Shown here one piece after another: positions 27,171 to 37,095 of a stretch of 64,000 nucleotides of DNA. The first letter of the stretch is position 1. Each line of letters opens with the position of its first letter. Position numbers and translations under genes: made by a program. The stretch lies in the NCBI RefSeq assembly GCF_000008185.1, contig NC_002967.9, positions 2,604,001 through 2,668,000 of the forward strand, given 5' to 3'. This stretch comes from Treponema denticola ATCC 35405. Lineage in GTDB: Bacteria; Spirochaetota; Spirochaetia; Treponematales; Treponemataceae. The notes under the pieces were generated by a model. The model saw nothing but the letters and a program-made list of their open reading frames with translations, was not told where the DNA came from and did no database searches.

Positions 27171-28129
27171 TGACCGTTTCCCTCCAGAAGTTGGTTATAC
27201 ATACTCTGCAAAATTTTAGCTTTTTTTATTAAAGCCTCAATTGCAGCTCGTTTGGCTTTTGGATCGGAGTAATCTGCAGCAGGAGTTTCCCCATCCGCAG
27301 CCATCTCTGAAGTGTATTTAGCATCCATTTTTGCTAAGGTTGCCAAAAGCTCTTGATTTTTTAACTCAAGCATTACAAGTTGGTCATGCAGTTCTTCATT
27401 ATGCTTCCTTTCCATTTTTAGCTGCTCTGAAAGCTCGGCAATTCTCATATCTCCGCCGGCATCGGAAGACTGCCTCTGATATGCAGCAATCGTTTGCTCA
27501 TAAATTTTTTTATTTTTTTCCGATTCTTCGGAAAGCTTTAAAAGTTCCTCATGACTTATTTTTAAAAGTTTTAAAAGCTCATCCTGTGTAGAAGCTTGAT
27601 CTATAAGGGCTATCTTATATCGGGAAGGTTCAACCTTGGCTGAAGATGGATAATCTATTATAACGCGCGAAAAAATAGTTCTTGCATCTTTTAGGCGTCC
27701 TACCATGTAGAGATTTTCTCCTATCCAGTAATAAGCCGAGGCGGTTTGTCTGTGGTTCGGATATTTTCTTAAAAAGCCGTATAAAATATTTATGGACTGA
27801 TCATGCTTTGCAGACAGGCAGCATATTCTTCCCTGTTGATAAATCACCTCTGCGGCTTTAGAACTGTTTGGGAATCGTTTTAAAAAAGTCTCAATATCGT
27901 TTAGGGCAACCGTATAATTACGGGCAGAGGCATTTGCCATTATGAGCCAATATAGCGGCTCATCCAAAGAATTTTTTGAAACTTCCATTGCCTTTTGAAA
28001 AGAAAAGAGAGCAGACGACCAGTCAGACCGGGCATAGGCATCTAAGCCGGATGACATATAATCGGCGTAATTTTGTGTAAAGGCATTTACAGTAAAAAGT
28101 AAAAAAAATAAAATTAAAATTTTTTTCAT
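27167..28129 (-). CDS. Exported TPR / coiled-coil protein (YbgF/CpoB-like)
   Basis: A signal peptide (MKKILILFFLLFTVNAFTQ) precedes TPR repeats (about residues 20–180), including SSALFSFQKAMEVS and AYYWIGENLYMVGRLKDA, which resemble the tol-pal protein YbgF/BamD type. A coiled coil (about 195–265, with heptad-like LSEQLKMERKHNEEL) follows. The order of domains is the reverse of E. coli CpoB. It starts a chain of overlapping genes, with 4-nt overlaps on both sides. A role in the cell envelope is inferred. Confidence 0.75.
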   Translation of the reverse strand: MKKILILFFLLFTVNAFTQNYADYMSSGLDAYARSDWSSALFSFQKAMEVSKNSLDEPLYWLIMANASARNYTVALNDIETFLKRFPNSSKAAEVIYQQGRICCLSAKHDQSINILYGFLRKYPNHRQTASAYYWIGENLYMVGRLKDARTIFSRVIIDYPSSAKVEPSRYKIALIDQASTQDELLKLLKISHEELLKLSEESEKNKKIYEQTIAAYQRQSSDAGGDMRIAELSEQLKMERKHNEELHDQLVMLELKNQELLATLAKMDAKYTSEMAADGETPAADYSDPKAKRAAIEALIKKAKILQSMYNQLLEGNGQ

Positions 28130-28755
28130 ATTCTTAAATCTCCCGAAAAGAAAGCTGAACCGGACACAATTACGTCGGCACCGGCATCAATAACCGACCC
28201 CACATTTTTTGAATCGATCCCGCCATCGACAGAAATTAAATAATTATAGTTTTTTTCTTCGCGTAATGACCTTAGCCGCTTAACTTTTTCTAAACAATAA
28301 GGTATAAGCTTTTGTCCTCCGAATCCGGGATTAACACTCATAACCAAGATAAGATCGGCCAGGGGAGCTATTTCTTCAAGTATTCCGACGGGCGTGCTCG
28401 GTACGATGCTTACTCCGGCCTTCATCCCGTGAGAACGGATATCGGCAATAAGTCTGTCTGCATGAATAGATGCTTCAGCATGAAAGGTAAAATAATCCGC
28501 ACCTGCATCTGCAAAGGCCGAGACTAAATTTTCGGGATTATTAACCATTAGATGCACATCAAAAACAAGCTTGGAACAGGGGCGTATAGATTTTACTACC
28601 GGAGCTCCAAAGGTTAAATTAGGCACAAACTGCCCGTCCATAACATCTATGTGAACCCAATCGCCGCCGTGCTTCTCTATAAAGGCCAATTCTTCACCTA
28701 ATTTTGAAAAATCCGCACTTAAAAGCGAAGGACTTAATTTAAAACACCTATCCAT
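28126..28755 (-). CDS. rpe: Ribulose-phosphate 3-epimerase
   Basis: This TIM-barrel enzyme interconverts ribulose 5-phosphate and xylulose 5-phosphate in the pentose phosphate pathway. Typical motifs are SPSLLSADFSKLGEEL, HIDVMDGQFVPNLTFG, VMSVNPGFGGQK and VDGGID, including the metal-binding His and Asp residues. In-frame ATGs lie at 28776, 28764 and 28755; none has an SD. A -10 box 7 nt before 28755 favours that start and a leaderless message. The family start (MDRCFKLSPSLL) agrees. Confidence 0.95.
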   Translation of the reverse strand: MDRCFKLSPSLLSADFSKLGEELAFIEKHGGDWVHIDVMDGQFVPNLTFGAPVVKSIRPCSKLVFDVHLMVNNPENLVSAFADAGADYFTFHAEASIHADRLIADIRSHGMKAGVSIVPSTPVGILEEIAPLADLILVMSVNPGFGGQKLIPYCLEKVKRLRSLREEKNYNYLISVDGGIDSKNVGSVIDAGADVIVSGSAFFSGDLRI

Positions 28756-28762
28756 ATATACC

Positions 28763-28791
28763 ATATTAGCAAACAAATGAATATATGTAAA
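28763..28791 (-). promoter_or_regulatory. rpe promoter, predicted leaderless
   Basis: On the minus strand TTTACA (28786–28791), a 17-nt spacer and TAATAT (28763–28768) stand 7 nt before the ATG at 28755. Confidence 0.6.
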
Positions 28792-28808
28792 TAGGTAAAT
28801 AGTAAAAA

Positions 28809-29420
28809 TCAGTAAGTACTATCGTCCATATTCATAAAGTCCTCTCTGACCTTTTGAAGACGGAGAAGCTCCCTTTTTATAGTCCTCTCATAGTTTAAGT
28901 CTCCGGAAGCAATGCGGGCTCTTTCATTTTCCCAAAAAGGAAGGCTGTCTAAAAATAAGAATTGGAATTCTCTCATATTGGCTTTTTCCGCCCATAGCTT
29001 CGCTTCATGCCAATAAACAAGGGCTGTTTCATAGAATTCTTCGGCCTTAGACAGGCTTTCTATATTTTGTTCTTTCCAAGGATAATTGTAAAAGTATGCA
29101 GCCTGTTTATCGTATTTACTTCCCAATCTTAAATGCTGCTCGACCATTTTAAGGTTGAGGTGCATCATAAACATGTACCGATATTTTTCCCATTCTTTTT
29201 TGGTAGTAATCTTTCCTAGAGCATGGAGGGGATTACAAAAATCGGCGTTTATAGCCCTTTCAAGCCAATAAATATTTTCGACGATATCATCGGGATCTTG
29301 CTCGTAATGAATATGGTAGAGCTTATAATATTGCTCTTTATATTCTACAAAATAAGGAAAAACCTGACCGGAGAAAATAAAAAAACATAAAATTACAAAA
29401 AAGAAGAATCGCCTTTTCAT
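28809..29420 (-). CDS. Exported protein, helical, unknown function
   Basis: The 203-residue protein has a signal sequence (RRFFFFVILCFFIFSGQVFP) and a largely helical body rich in Tyr, Trp and Glu, for example FCNPLHALGKITTKKEW and FYETALVYWHEAKLWAEKA, which could be a TPR-like pair. No family is recognised. The gene lies 3 nt from tmk and is probably co-transcribed with it. Confidence 0.7.
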   Translation of the reverse strand: MKRRFFFFVILCFFIFSGQVFPYFVEYKEQYYKLYHIHYEQDPDDIVENIYWLERAINADFCNPLHALGKITTKKEWEKYRYMFMMHLNLKMVEQHLRLGSKYDKQAAYFYNYPWKEQNIESLSKAEEFYETALVYWHEAKLWAEKANMREFQFLFLDSLPFWENERARIASGDLNYERTIKRELLRLQKVREDFMNMDDSTY

Positions 29421-29423
29421 CGA

Positions 29424-30053
29424 TTATATTTTCGGCAAATCTTTTAGGATACTCCATAATTTCTCGTGAATTTCTTCAATTTGTTCAACAGCGTTAATTA
29501 TGACTATGTTCATATTGGGTTCTTTTAGCCTGTACTCATCTATAATTTTCTTATACTCGTCCTGAACCTTGTATTGAAAAGTTTTTTCTTCGTATATTTC
29601 GAGAACATTACTGCGCCCCATTACCCGATTCATGGAAATATCTACGGGCAGATCAAAAAAGAATAGAAATTCAGGCAGGGGAAAACCATCGTTTTGAAGT
29701 TTTGCAAGATCGGCAGCTCCTGCAGCAGTTTGATAGGCAAGGCTCGAAAAAACATACCTATCCGAAAAAACGGCCCTTCCATCATTTACCTGTTTAAGAA
29801 TACCTTGTAAGCCGTAAATATGCTCGCAGCGGTCAGCTGCAAATAAACGGGTCATCGTTTCAGGGGCAAGCTTAAACGAACCTTGAAGAGCCGAACGGAT
29901 TAAAGTTCCTATGGGGCCCGATGTGGGCTCTTGTGTAAACGAAACAAGGGAGCTCTTATCTTCAGACTCAAACCTTTCCTTTAAAAGCCTTATCTGGCTC
30001 GTAGTCCCTGAGCCGTCTATACCTTCAAATACAACAAAGTTGGGTAATATCAT
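29424..30053 (-). CDS. tmk: Thymidylate kinase
   Basis: This enzyme makes dTDP from dTMP and ATP. The P-loop reads FEGIDGSGTTSQI, with Thr in place of the usual Lys-containing GxGKT form, as seen in some spirochaetal and other bacterial enzymes. The DR(Y/F) motif is SDRYVFSSLAYQ, and the lid region RVMGRSN is present. An in-frame ATG at 30065 falls inside the -10 box; the ATG at 30053, 7 nt after the box, is the likely start. About 209 residues is normal for the family. Confidence 0.9.
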   Translation of the reverse strand: MILPNFVVFEGIDGSGTTSQIRLLKERFESEDKSSLVSFTQEPTSGPIGTLIRSALQGSFKLAPETMTRLFAADRCEHIYGLQGILKQVNDGRAVFSDRYVFSSLAYQTAAGAADLAKLQNDGFPLPEFLFFFDLPVDISMNRVMGRSNVLEIYEEKTFQYKVQDEYKKIIDEYRLKEPNMNIVIINAVEQIEEIHEKLWSILKDLPKI

Positions 30054-30060
30054 GAGGCCT

Positions 30061-30088
30061 ATCATAACATTTTTTTTTTTGATATAAT
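30061..30088. promoter_or_regulatory. Divergent promoters of tmk and tamB-like gene
   Basis: The minus strand carries extended -10 TGTTATGAT (TATGAT at 30061–30066) 7 nt before the tmk ATG. The plus strand carries TATAAT (30083–30088) 9 nt before the GTG of the tamB-like gene. The two -10 boxes are separated by a T11 tract (about 30070–30080), so each polymerase footprint covers the other promoter. Confidence 0.55.
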
Positions 30089-30097
30089 AGTAGGCTG

Positions 30098-33000
30098 GTG
30101 GAAAATATAAAAAAAAGGCGCATAATAGAAATTATCGTTTTTCTCGCAATAGTTGTAAGCTCATTGATAGTTTTTTATCCGGCAGCCAAAGCACTGGAAA
30201 AGCAGCTGGTATATGTAAGGGACAAACTTATCAAAACTGTGGAAGACGAATTTGAAATAAAAATCACCTATGAATCCATATCACCTTCCTTTTTTGATAG
30301 AATAAAAATACGGGATGTTACTATTTACAACGCTGCAACAAACGAAAAAATAGCTCATTTTTCGTTACTTTATATAGACTACAGACTTATCTCTCTAATA
30401 AAAAAAGATTTTACATCCGTAATTGCCTCCTTAGGCGTTTATGACGGAATTATAGACTTTAACATTGAAAAAAATAAAAATATTTTAGCGAAATTAAACA
30501 TTGAAGAAAATGCCGTAGATAAAACGGTAAAAGATCGAAAGAAAGATGAGAGTACCGAATCTTCGTTAGATATATCGACAATTATTGAAGCGGGTTCACA
30601 AAAAATTAAAAATACAAAACCCATAAAACTCGAGTTAAAAAATATTGCTTTAAACTACAGCAATAAAAATTCAAATATAGATTTTTATACCTCAAGCGGA
30701 AAACTTACGTTGGATTCCGGTAAAATTGACGTTTATATAAATTCAAATCTTAGATATAGTAATTTTATGCAAACAAATTTTCCGGACTTAAGCACACTCA
30801 TAAATATAAACGGTTCGTTTTATCCCGGCAATATGTCGGCCTCGTCGATACTAAACTTTTCGGATATAAGACTGGGAAATATTTATATCGATAAATTTTC
30901 TCTATTTGCATCATACCTAGACAAGACGGCATCCATTACAACCATGCAAGATATTCAGCCTATTGACGTAAAAGGTTCTTGGAATCTGGCTGAAAATGCA
31001 GGCAGCATAAATCTTGAGTGTAATGACCTAAAACCTTTGTCAGTTGTCTCCTCTTCCGAAAGAATGGATATTCTTAAAGAATTAAAGGATACCGCTTTTA
31101 CAGGACAGTTTAATTTAACCTTTGCCAGGCCTGAAAAACTCCTGTGGGATACGGCTTTTTCGATTAAACTGCCGAAATTTCAAATAGCCGGCAACAAAAT
31201 CGAAAAATCCATACTCAGCTTTAAAGCCGATGGAAACAACGACCTTATAAACCTTAAAAACTTAAAATTAACTAACTCCGATATAAATTTATCTGCCCAA
31301 GGCTCTTACAAAATAAAAGAAATTTTACCTAATTTTTATTTAAATATTTCAAAATTTAAATTACCATCGGGCGAAAATATGGCTATGAACCTAAACGTCT
31401 CTTCAAATAAAAATAAAATATTTTTAAAAATTCCCCGTGCCGATATCGGAAAGGCCTCGTTAGAAAACATACAGGGCTTATTTGAGAAAAAAACGGGCAA
31501 AACGGATATATATCTTTCCGGAAAAGATCCTAGCGGAGGTTTCAGCATTGACGGAACATGGACTCATCCTTCAAAAAACGGATCATCCGGCAAAAATAAA
31601 GGTTATTTAGAGCTTCATGGAACTATAGACAGCATAAGTATTGAAAACATTTACAATGGAGCGGTTTCTGTTACTGAATTAACAGTACCTATGCAAAAAT
31701 TATTGGAGACTTCAATCTCACCCGTTCAAATGACAAGCGAATTTTATATATCAAGCGACTTTGAACACTTTTCGTATAATATAATACAGGCTGTTCTTGC
31801 ATCAAAATCTAAAAACGGATTTTACAGCTTGTTTTCTCTGCAAGGGAATGAATCTTCTCTTAACATAAGCGACATCGATGTTCTTTTTAATAATATGAAT
31901 CTACGAGGAAACATAAATTCAGCCTTTGAAAAAGACAGTATGATTTTTGATTCACTTTTAACCTTAAACGATATAAGCTATAAGGTTTCAGGCCTCTTGA
32001 CTGATGAAATGATAAGCATTTACGGAGATTATGATATAAACGTAAATATTCTAAAGAATGTCGAAAAAAAATTAAAAGGAACTATACAGGTAAAAGAACT
32101 TCCCGTGCCGTTTATCGATTCTCTTTTTTCTGCCGATACTTCTTTTGAATATGACAATAATAAAGATTGGGAGCTTACCTGCAATTATGCAAAATTGGAA
32201 TATCTTGGAACCGATATTACAAAAACCGATGAAGGCCTTGAATTTTATGCGGAAGGCTATGCAAAACCTACAGAAGTTTTTTTTCATAACGTAAAAGCAG
32301 GAATAAAAAATAAGCAGCTTGAAGGCACTGCAGCTATTAATTTAATTCCCTCTTCAGATAAAAATATTAGTCAATATGCAACTAATCTTTCTCTCTTAGA
32401 TAAAAATAAAACTGAGAGCTTTATTTTCAATTCACTATTTACGCTTTCGGATAAAATTTACTTTGACGGAACATGTAATATAAAGGATATATCTCTTAAC
32501 CGTTTTTTTAAAAAACAAAAACCTGAAAATAAAATAGGCGCAGAATTTATATTTTTGGGGAATAAGGATTCTCTTTCGGTAAAAGCCGACGTAAAAAATA
32601 TATCGTTTAATCTAAACGGTCAAAATCTTGAGGGAAAGGCATCTGCCTTTATCGATAACGATAAGATGAATCTTTACGAATCATCCTTTAAATGGGGAAT
32701 CCATAAGATTGATAATATTGAAGCTTTTATAAATCCTTCAGAGCAAAAAGGTGCTCTTACATTTTTATATGAAGCAGAAACAAAAAAGCAAGACAATCAA
32801 GAAAATCCGGATACAAAAGCTTCTTTTTCTTTTAATTTTACCTCTACGGCAGATAAAAAAAATACGGAAAGCCAAAACATAATCGAAAACACTATCGGTT
32901 TGACTTCTCATTTTAATATTGACATGAAAATATCCGATTGGATCCTCGCCGGTCAAAAAGGAGAAGGAAGCATCAAGGCTTCATTGGTAAAAGAACCAAA

Positions 33001-34615
33001 TATTATAGCCCTGTATGCCGGTAACAATGACGAAATATACGGTTTTAAAACAGATGACGGGCTCGTGTCCCTCCATATAGACGAATCTTTGCCGTTCCAT
33101 TTAAACATTGATGGTAACCTGTCACAGGATAATATAAATCTTTCCGTATCAAATATAGGTATCGATCTTGCAAAGGTAATAAACCTTATACCCAATAATA
33201 ATATTATCAAATTTTCAGGCGGCAATGTTCAAGGCGATCTCCAAATAAGCGGCACTCAAAAAGATCCTCTGTTTTACGGAACCCTTAAAGGAGAAGAGCT
33301 TTTCTGCACATCGCCGGGCTATTCTCCCGATACCTATGGCCCTGTCGACATTCCCATACAATTTGACGGAACCCTTATATCCGTACCATATACTATTCTA
33401 CATGGAAAAATCGGAAGCCTATGGGGTGAGGCTTCATCGGAATTTATAGGATGGATTCCATATTATACCACTGTAAACTGCGGAGTTCTTGAAAATACAC
33501 AGGCCTTGATAAAAACAAAAAATATAGCCTTTCATGCGGACGGAAGAGCTGAAGGCAAAATAAAACTTGAAATAAACCCTGAACTTATTACCCTTGAAGG
33601 CGATGCATATTTCGATAAGGGCTATTTTTCGGTTCCGTTTGCAGATCTGCAAAAACAAAGCGAACGAACATCAGCCGGCAGCATCCACCCCGCTTTTTAC
33701 ATGAATTTAAATTTAAATTTGGGGAAAAAATCCGAATTTAGGTATCCATCAACGGAATTACCTGTTTTAAGAGCCCTAGCTTATACCGAAAATGAGCCTT
33801 TTAACCTAAACCTCGATACAAGTACGGGAAAATTTGAAATGTCGGGATCTGCAAAAATTCGTACAGGCGAAATATTCTATATAAAAAGAAACTTCTATAT
33901 AAAAGAAGGAGAATTAAAAATTCTTAACTCGCCTTTTCAGCAAATTGAACCCATAATATCGGTAAGAGCAGAAATAAAGGATAAAATGGCCGACGGCCAG
34001 CCCCTTACAATAAATTTGACGGCAAAAGATCAGCATCTTGACCTTGAACGGTTTAGACCGGTAATCACAACCTCCCCCCCAATGGCTATGTCGGATTCCG
34101 ATACAATGAACTTGATGGGGCAGGTTGCCTTAGGAGATTTGAAAAACGGCAACATTTTAAAAGAAACGCTCCGCAATACCTCGGATATTTTAACAAATAT
34201 AGGTATCATGAAGAAAGTTGAACAAGAAGTCAGAGACTTTCTACATGTAGATGTATTTTCCTTAAGAAGTCTACTTATACAAAATGTTATTTTGGAAAAT
34301 TTATTTAGATCTTCAAAGGATAAGCCATTGACAATCGGTAACTATTTTGATAATACAAGTGTTTACATTGGTAAGTATTTCGGTTCTGCCATATACGCAG
34401 ATGCAATGCTGCATCTTAGCTATTACGATCCGCTTTCTGCAAAAACAGATGTTGTTAGAAAATCGGTTTATGAGAATTTACTGTTTCAACCGGAAATAGG
34501 TTTTGAAATGAATACTCCGTTTTTCCAGCTTAGATGGCACATAGCTCCGAGCAACCTCGATTCTCTGTTTGTATCAGATACAGGATTGACACTATCATGG
34601 AAATTTTCTTATTGA
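30098..34615 (+). CDS. TamB-like outer-membrane assembly / lipid transport protein
   Basis: The 1505-residue AsmA/TamB-type protein is anchored by one N-terminal helix (about residues 8–28, IIEIIVFLAIVVSSLIVFY) with a very long beta-helical periplasmic body. The C-terminal DUF490/TamB region contains the typical TGEIFYIKRNFYIKEGELKI, and the protein ends in an aromatic residue (LSWKFSY). TamB proteins bridge inner and outer membranes and move lipids or assist protein insertion. It stands directly upstream of bamA, as I recall for TP0325 in T. pallidum. The GTG start has no clear Shine-Dalgarno sequence. Confidence 0.85.
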   Translation: MENIKKRRIIEIIVFLAIVVSSLIVFYPAAKALEKQLVYVRDKLIKTVEDEFEIKITYESISPSFFDRIKIRDVTIYNAATNEKIAHFSLLYIDYRLISLIKKDFTSVIASLGVYDGIIDFNIEKNKNILAKLNIEENAVDKTVKDRKKDESTESSLDISTIIEAGSQKIKNTKPIKLELKNIALNYSNKNSNIDFYTSSGKLTLDSGKIDVYINSNLRYSNFMQTNFPDLSTLININGSFYPGNMSASSILNFSDIRLGNIYIDKFSLFASYLDKTASITTMQDIQPIDVKGSWNLAENAGSINLECNDLKPLSVVSSSERMDILKELKDTAFTGQFNLTFARPEKLLWDTAFSIKLPKFQIAGNKIEKSILSFKADGNNDLINLKNLKLTNSDINLSAQGSYKIKEILPNFYLNISKFKLPSGENMAMNLNVSSNKNKIFLKIPRADIGKASLENIQGLFEKKTGKTDIYLSGKDPSGGFSIDGTWTHPSKNGSSGKNKGYLELHGTIDSISIENIYNGAVSVTELTVPMQKLLETSISPVQMTSEFYISSDFEHFSYNIIQAVLASKSKNGFYSLFSLQGNESSLNISDIDVLFNNMNLRGNINSAFEKDSMIFDSLLTLNDISYKVSGLLTDEMISIYGDYDINVNILKNVEKKLKGTIQVKELPVPFIDSLFSADTSFEYDNNKDWELTCNYAKLEYLGTDITKTDEGLEFYAEGYAKPTEVFFHNVKAGIKNKQLEGTAAINLIPSSDKNISQYATNLSLLDKNKTESFIFNSLFTLSDKIYFDGTCNIKDISLNRFFKKQKPENKIGAEFIFLGNKDSLSVKADVKNISFNLNGQNLEGKASAFIDNDKMNLYESSFKWGIHKIDNIEAFINPSEQKGALTFLYEAETKKQDNQENPDTKASFSFNFTSTADKKNTESQNIIENTIGLTSHFNIDMKISDWILAGQKGEGSIKASLVKEPNIIALYAGNNDEIYGFKTDDGLVSLHIDESLPFHLNIDGNLSQDNINLSVSNIGIDLAKVINLIPNNNIIKFSGGNVQGDLQISGTQKDPLFYGTLKGEELFCTSPGYSPDTYGPVDIPIQFDGTLISVPYTILHGKIGSLWGEASSEFIGWIPYYTTVNCGVLENTQALIKTKNIAFHADGRAEGKIKLEINPELITLEGDAYFDKGYFSVPFADLQKQSERTSAGSIHPAFYMNLNLNLGKKSEFRYPSTELPVLRALAYTENEPFNLNLDTSTGKFEMSGSAKIRTGEIFYIKRNFYIKEGELKILNSPFQQIEPIISVRAEIKDKMADGQPLTINLTAKDQHLDLERFRPVITTSPPMAMSDSDTMNLMGQVALGDLKNGNILKETLRNTSDILTNIGIMKKVEQEVRDFLHVDVFSLRSLLIQNVILENLFRSSKDKPLTIGNYFDNTSVYIGKYFGSAIYADAMLHLSYYDPLSAKTDVVRKSVYENLLFQPEIGFEMNTPFFQLRWHIAPSNLDSLFVSDTGLTLSWKFSY

Positions 34616-34629
34616 TTAAGGGGATAAAA

Positions 34630-37086
34630 ATGTTGAAGAAAAAAATTATAGGTTTTATGCTAATCTTATTTGCTTTAAATTGCTTTGCTCAAGAGCCTGA
34701 AGGATGGTATAATGGAAAACCTGTTTTAGAGATTCAGTTCAAAGGTTTACAAAATATCGCCAGCTCAGAATTAGATGAAATCTTCAAATCATACAAAAAA
34801 AAGCCTTTTTCCGATGAGCTATATTGGGAAATATTACAAAAAATCTATGCATTGGATTATTTTACAGATATCGTTCCTAAGGCAATACCGGCAGACGAAA
34901 AATATCAATACGTATTGTTGGAATTTATAGTCAAAGAAAAACCTGCCGTAAATAATATTGTATTTACAGGCAATAACAATATCCGAAAAGCAGATTTACT
35001 TTCAGCAATCAAGGTAAAAAAAGGCGACATTTTTAATGAAGTTAATATAAAGAATGCCGAAAGAGCCTTAAAAGACTTTTATATCGAAAAAGGATTTACA
35101 AAGGCGGAAATATCAAGTAAAACTTCTGAAGATAAAGAAAAAAACAGTGTAAATGTCGAATTCTTTATAAAAGAAGGCAAAACATCCGTTATAACTAAGA
35201 TACTATTTGAAGGAAACTCAAAATTCCCCGAAAAGGCTTTAAAAAAGGTGCTTGTATCTAAAGAAGCATGGTTACTGCAAAAAGGTTTTTTTAGAGAAGA
35301 TGCCCTGCAAGCCGATAAAAATGCAATTAAGCTATTGTATGGAGAGCACGGATATATAGATGCCCATGTTGAAACCATAAAAAAAGATATAGATACCGAA
35401 TCCGATCCGCAAAAAGATCAAATTACCCTTACCTATGTAATCATGGAAGGAGAACAGTTTACCTATGCAGGAGTAGACTTTGAAGGAAACTATATTTTTT
35501 CAACCAAGGAATTAAGCGAAAAATTCAAGCTTAAAAAGGGTGATGTATTTAATTTAAGGAAATTTGAAACAGGGTTTGGAGATGTAGCCAACCTATATTT
35601 TGAAAACGGTTATACCGGAAATTATATCGATAAAAAAGAAAACCGTAATACTTCAACTAAAGAAGTTTCCTATACGATTATAATCGTGGAACGCGAACGA
35701 AGCCATGTAGAAAATATAATAATAAAAGGGAATACAAAAACCAAAGACAATGTTATTTTAAGAGAAATCCTATTAAAGGAAGGGGATGTATTCTCTAAAA
35801 CAAAACTGATAAATAGTTTTAGAAACTTAGCGAACCTAAGATATTTTTCGGCCGTTTTACCCGATGTTTTACAGGGTTCGGAACCTGATCTTGTGGATAT
35901 TGTCATCAATGTTGAGGAACAATCGACGGCAGGGATTCAATTCGGTGTTACTTTTTCAGGTTCGCCGGATCCTGATACCTTTCCTATGTCTGTATTTGCA
36001 CAGTGGGAAGAAAAAAATTTATTTGGAACAGGAAGAGAACTATCGGCTAGTGTCAATGCCGCAAGCGATACACAGAGCTTAATCTTAGGGCTCACTGAAA
36101 ACTGGTTTTTAGGTAAGCCTCTTTCGGTAGGTTTTAATTTTTCGGTATCTCATAAAAATCTATATACTTATCAGGATATACTTTATCCTTTTAACAATGT
36201 TCCTGACCCTCATACAACTATGGAAGAATTTAATAAAAACCCATCTTTATCCGATGCATTTAAAATGAAATATGAACGTCTCGAATTCGGTTTAGGTATG
36301 AACTCGGGATACAGGTGGTTTCCTAAATTTGCAATTATCACTCTAAGAGGAGAACTAAATTTCGGTCTTGTAAAGAATTTTTATGACAGTATGCTGTATA
36401 GACCTGCCGAAGAAAAAATCAGAAAGCAACAAGCAAAATGGGGCTTAAGCAACTCCTTAAAGATAAAGCTGTCTGTAGATGACAGAGACCTTACATATGA
36501 TCCTTCTAAGGGATGGTTTTTAAGTCAGGAAATAGGTTTTTATGGTCTTTTTCCAAAAATTGAAGATGAGTACTTTTTTCAGTCGGATACAAAGGGTGAG
36601 TTTTATATTACACTCTTAGACTACCCCGTAAGCGACATCTGGAATCTAAAATTTGTTCTAGGTTTTTACTCGGGATTTTCCTTCCAAATTCCTCTTGCTA
36701 AACAGCCGATCAGTTTTGACAGGAAGCTTTATATTGACGGGGCCTTTAAAGGACGAGGCTGGATTGGAATGGGCACGCAAGGTGCAGGAACGGTTATGCA
36801 AAATAACTGGATAGAATTTAGATGGCCCTTAGCTCACGGAATTTTATCTTTCGACTTTTTCTTTGATGCTATAGCTGTCAAACAGGACTTGCAGGATTTA
36901 AAATCCTTAAGCATAAACGATTATTATTTCAGTTTCGGCCCGGGATTGCGCTTTTCAATACCCCAATTTCCTCTGCGTCTGATGCTTGCAAATACCTTTA
37001 AATCTGTAAACGGAAAACCGGTATGGGGCAACGGAAAAGGTGCCGACTGGAGATTTGTTCTTTCATTCAATATACCCAATTTATAG
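34630..37086 (+). CDS. bamA: Outer membrane protein assembly factor BamA
   Basis: BamA is the core of the complex that inserts beta-barrel proteins in the outer membrane. The 818-residue protein has a signal peptide (LKKKIIGFMLILFALNCFAQ), about five POTRA repeats (about residues 30–420; motifs such as VNNIVFTGNNNIRKADLLS and IIIKGNTKTKDNVILREI), and a 16-strand barrel. The loop-6 motif appears as FKGRGW, a variant of VRGF/Y that keeps the arginine. The C-terminus ends NIPNL, not in Phe. The open frame extends into tamB, but AAGGGG just upstream marks the ATG at 34630. It corresponds to the T. pallidum antigen TP0326 by context. Confidence 0.95.
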   Translation: MLKKKIIGFMLILFALNCFAQEPEGWYNGKPVLEIQFKGLQNIASSELDEIFKSYKKKPFSDELYWEILQKIYALDYFTDIVPKAIPADEKYQYVLLEFIVKEKPAVNNIVFTGNNNIRKADLLSAIKVKKGDIFNEVNIKNAERALKDFYIEKGFTKAEISSKTSEDKEKNSVNVEFFIKEGKTSVITKILFEGNSKFPEKALKKVLVSKEAWLLQKGFFREDALQADKNAIKLLYGEHGYIDAHVETIKKDIDTESDPQKDQITLTYVIMEGEQFTYAGVDFEGNYIFSTKELSEKFKLKKGDVFNLRKFETGFGDVANLYFENGYTGNYIDKKENRNTSTKEVSYTIIIVERERSHVENIIIKGNTKTKDNVILREILLKEGDVFSKTKLINSFRNLANLRYFSAVLPDVLQGSEPDLVDIVINVEEQSTAGIQFGVTFSGSPDPDTFPMSVFAQWEEKNLFGTGRELSASVNAASDTQSLILGLTENWFLGKPLSVGFNFSVSHKNLYTYQDILYPFNNVPDPHTTMEEFNKNPSLSDAFKMKYERLEFGLGMNSGYRWFPKFAIITLRGELNFGLVKNFYDSMLYRPAEEKIRKQQAKWGLSNSLKIKLSVDDRDLTYDPSKGWFLSQEIGFYGLFPKIEDEYFFQSDTKGEFYITLLDYPVSDIWNLKFVLGFYSGFSFQIPLAKQPISFDRKLYIDGAFKGRGWIGMGTQGAGTVMQNNWIEFRWPLAHGILSFDFFFDAIAVKQDLQDLKSLSINDYYFSFGPGLRFSIPQFPLRLMLANTFKSVNGKPVWGNGKGADWRFVLSFNIPNL

Positions 37087-37095
37087 GAGGTTAGT

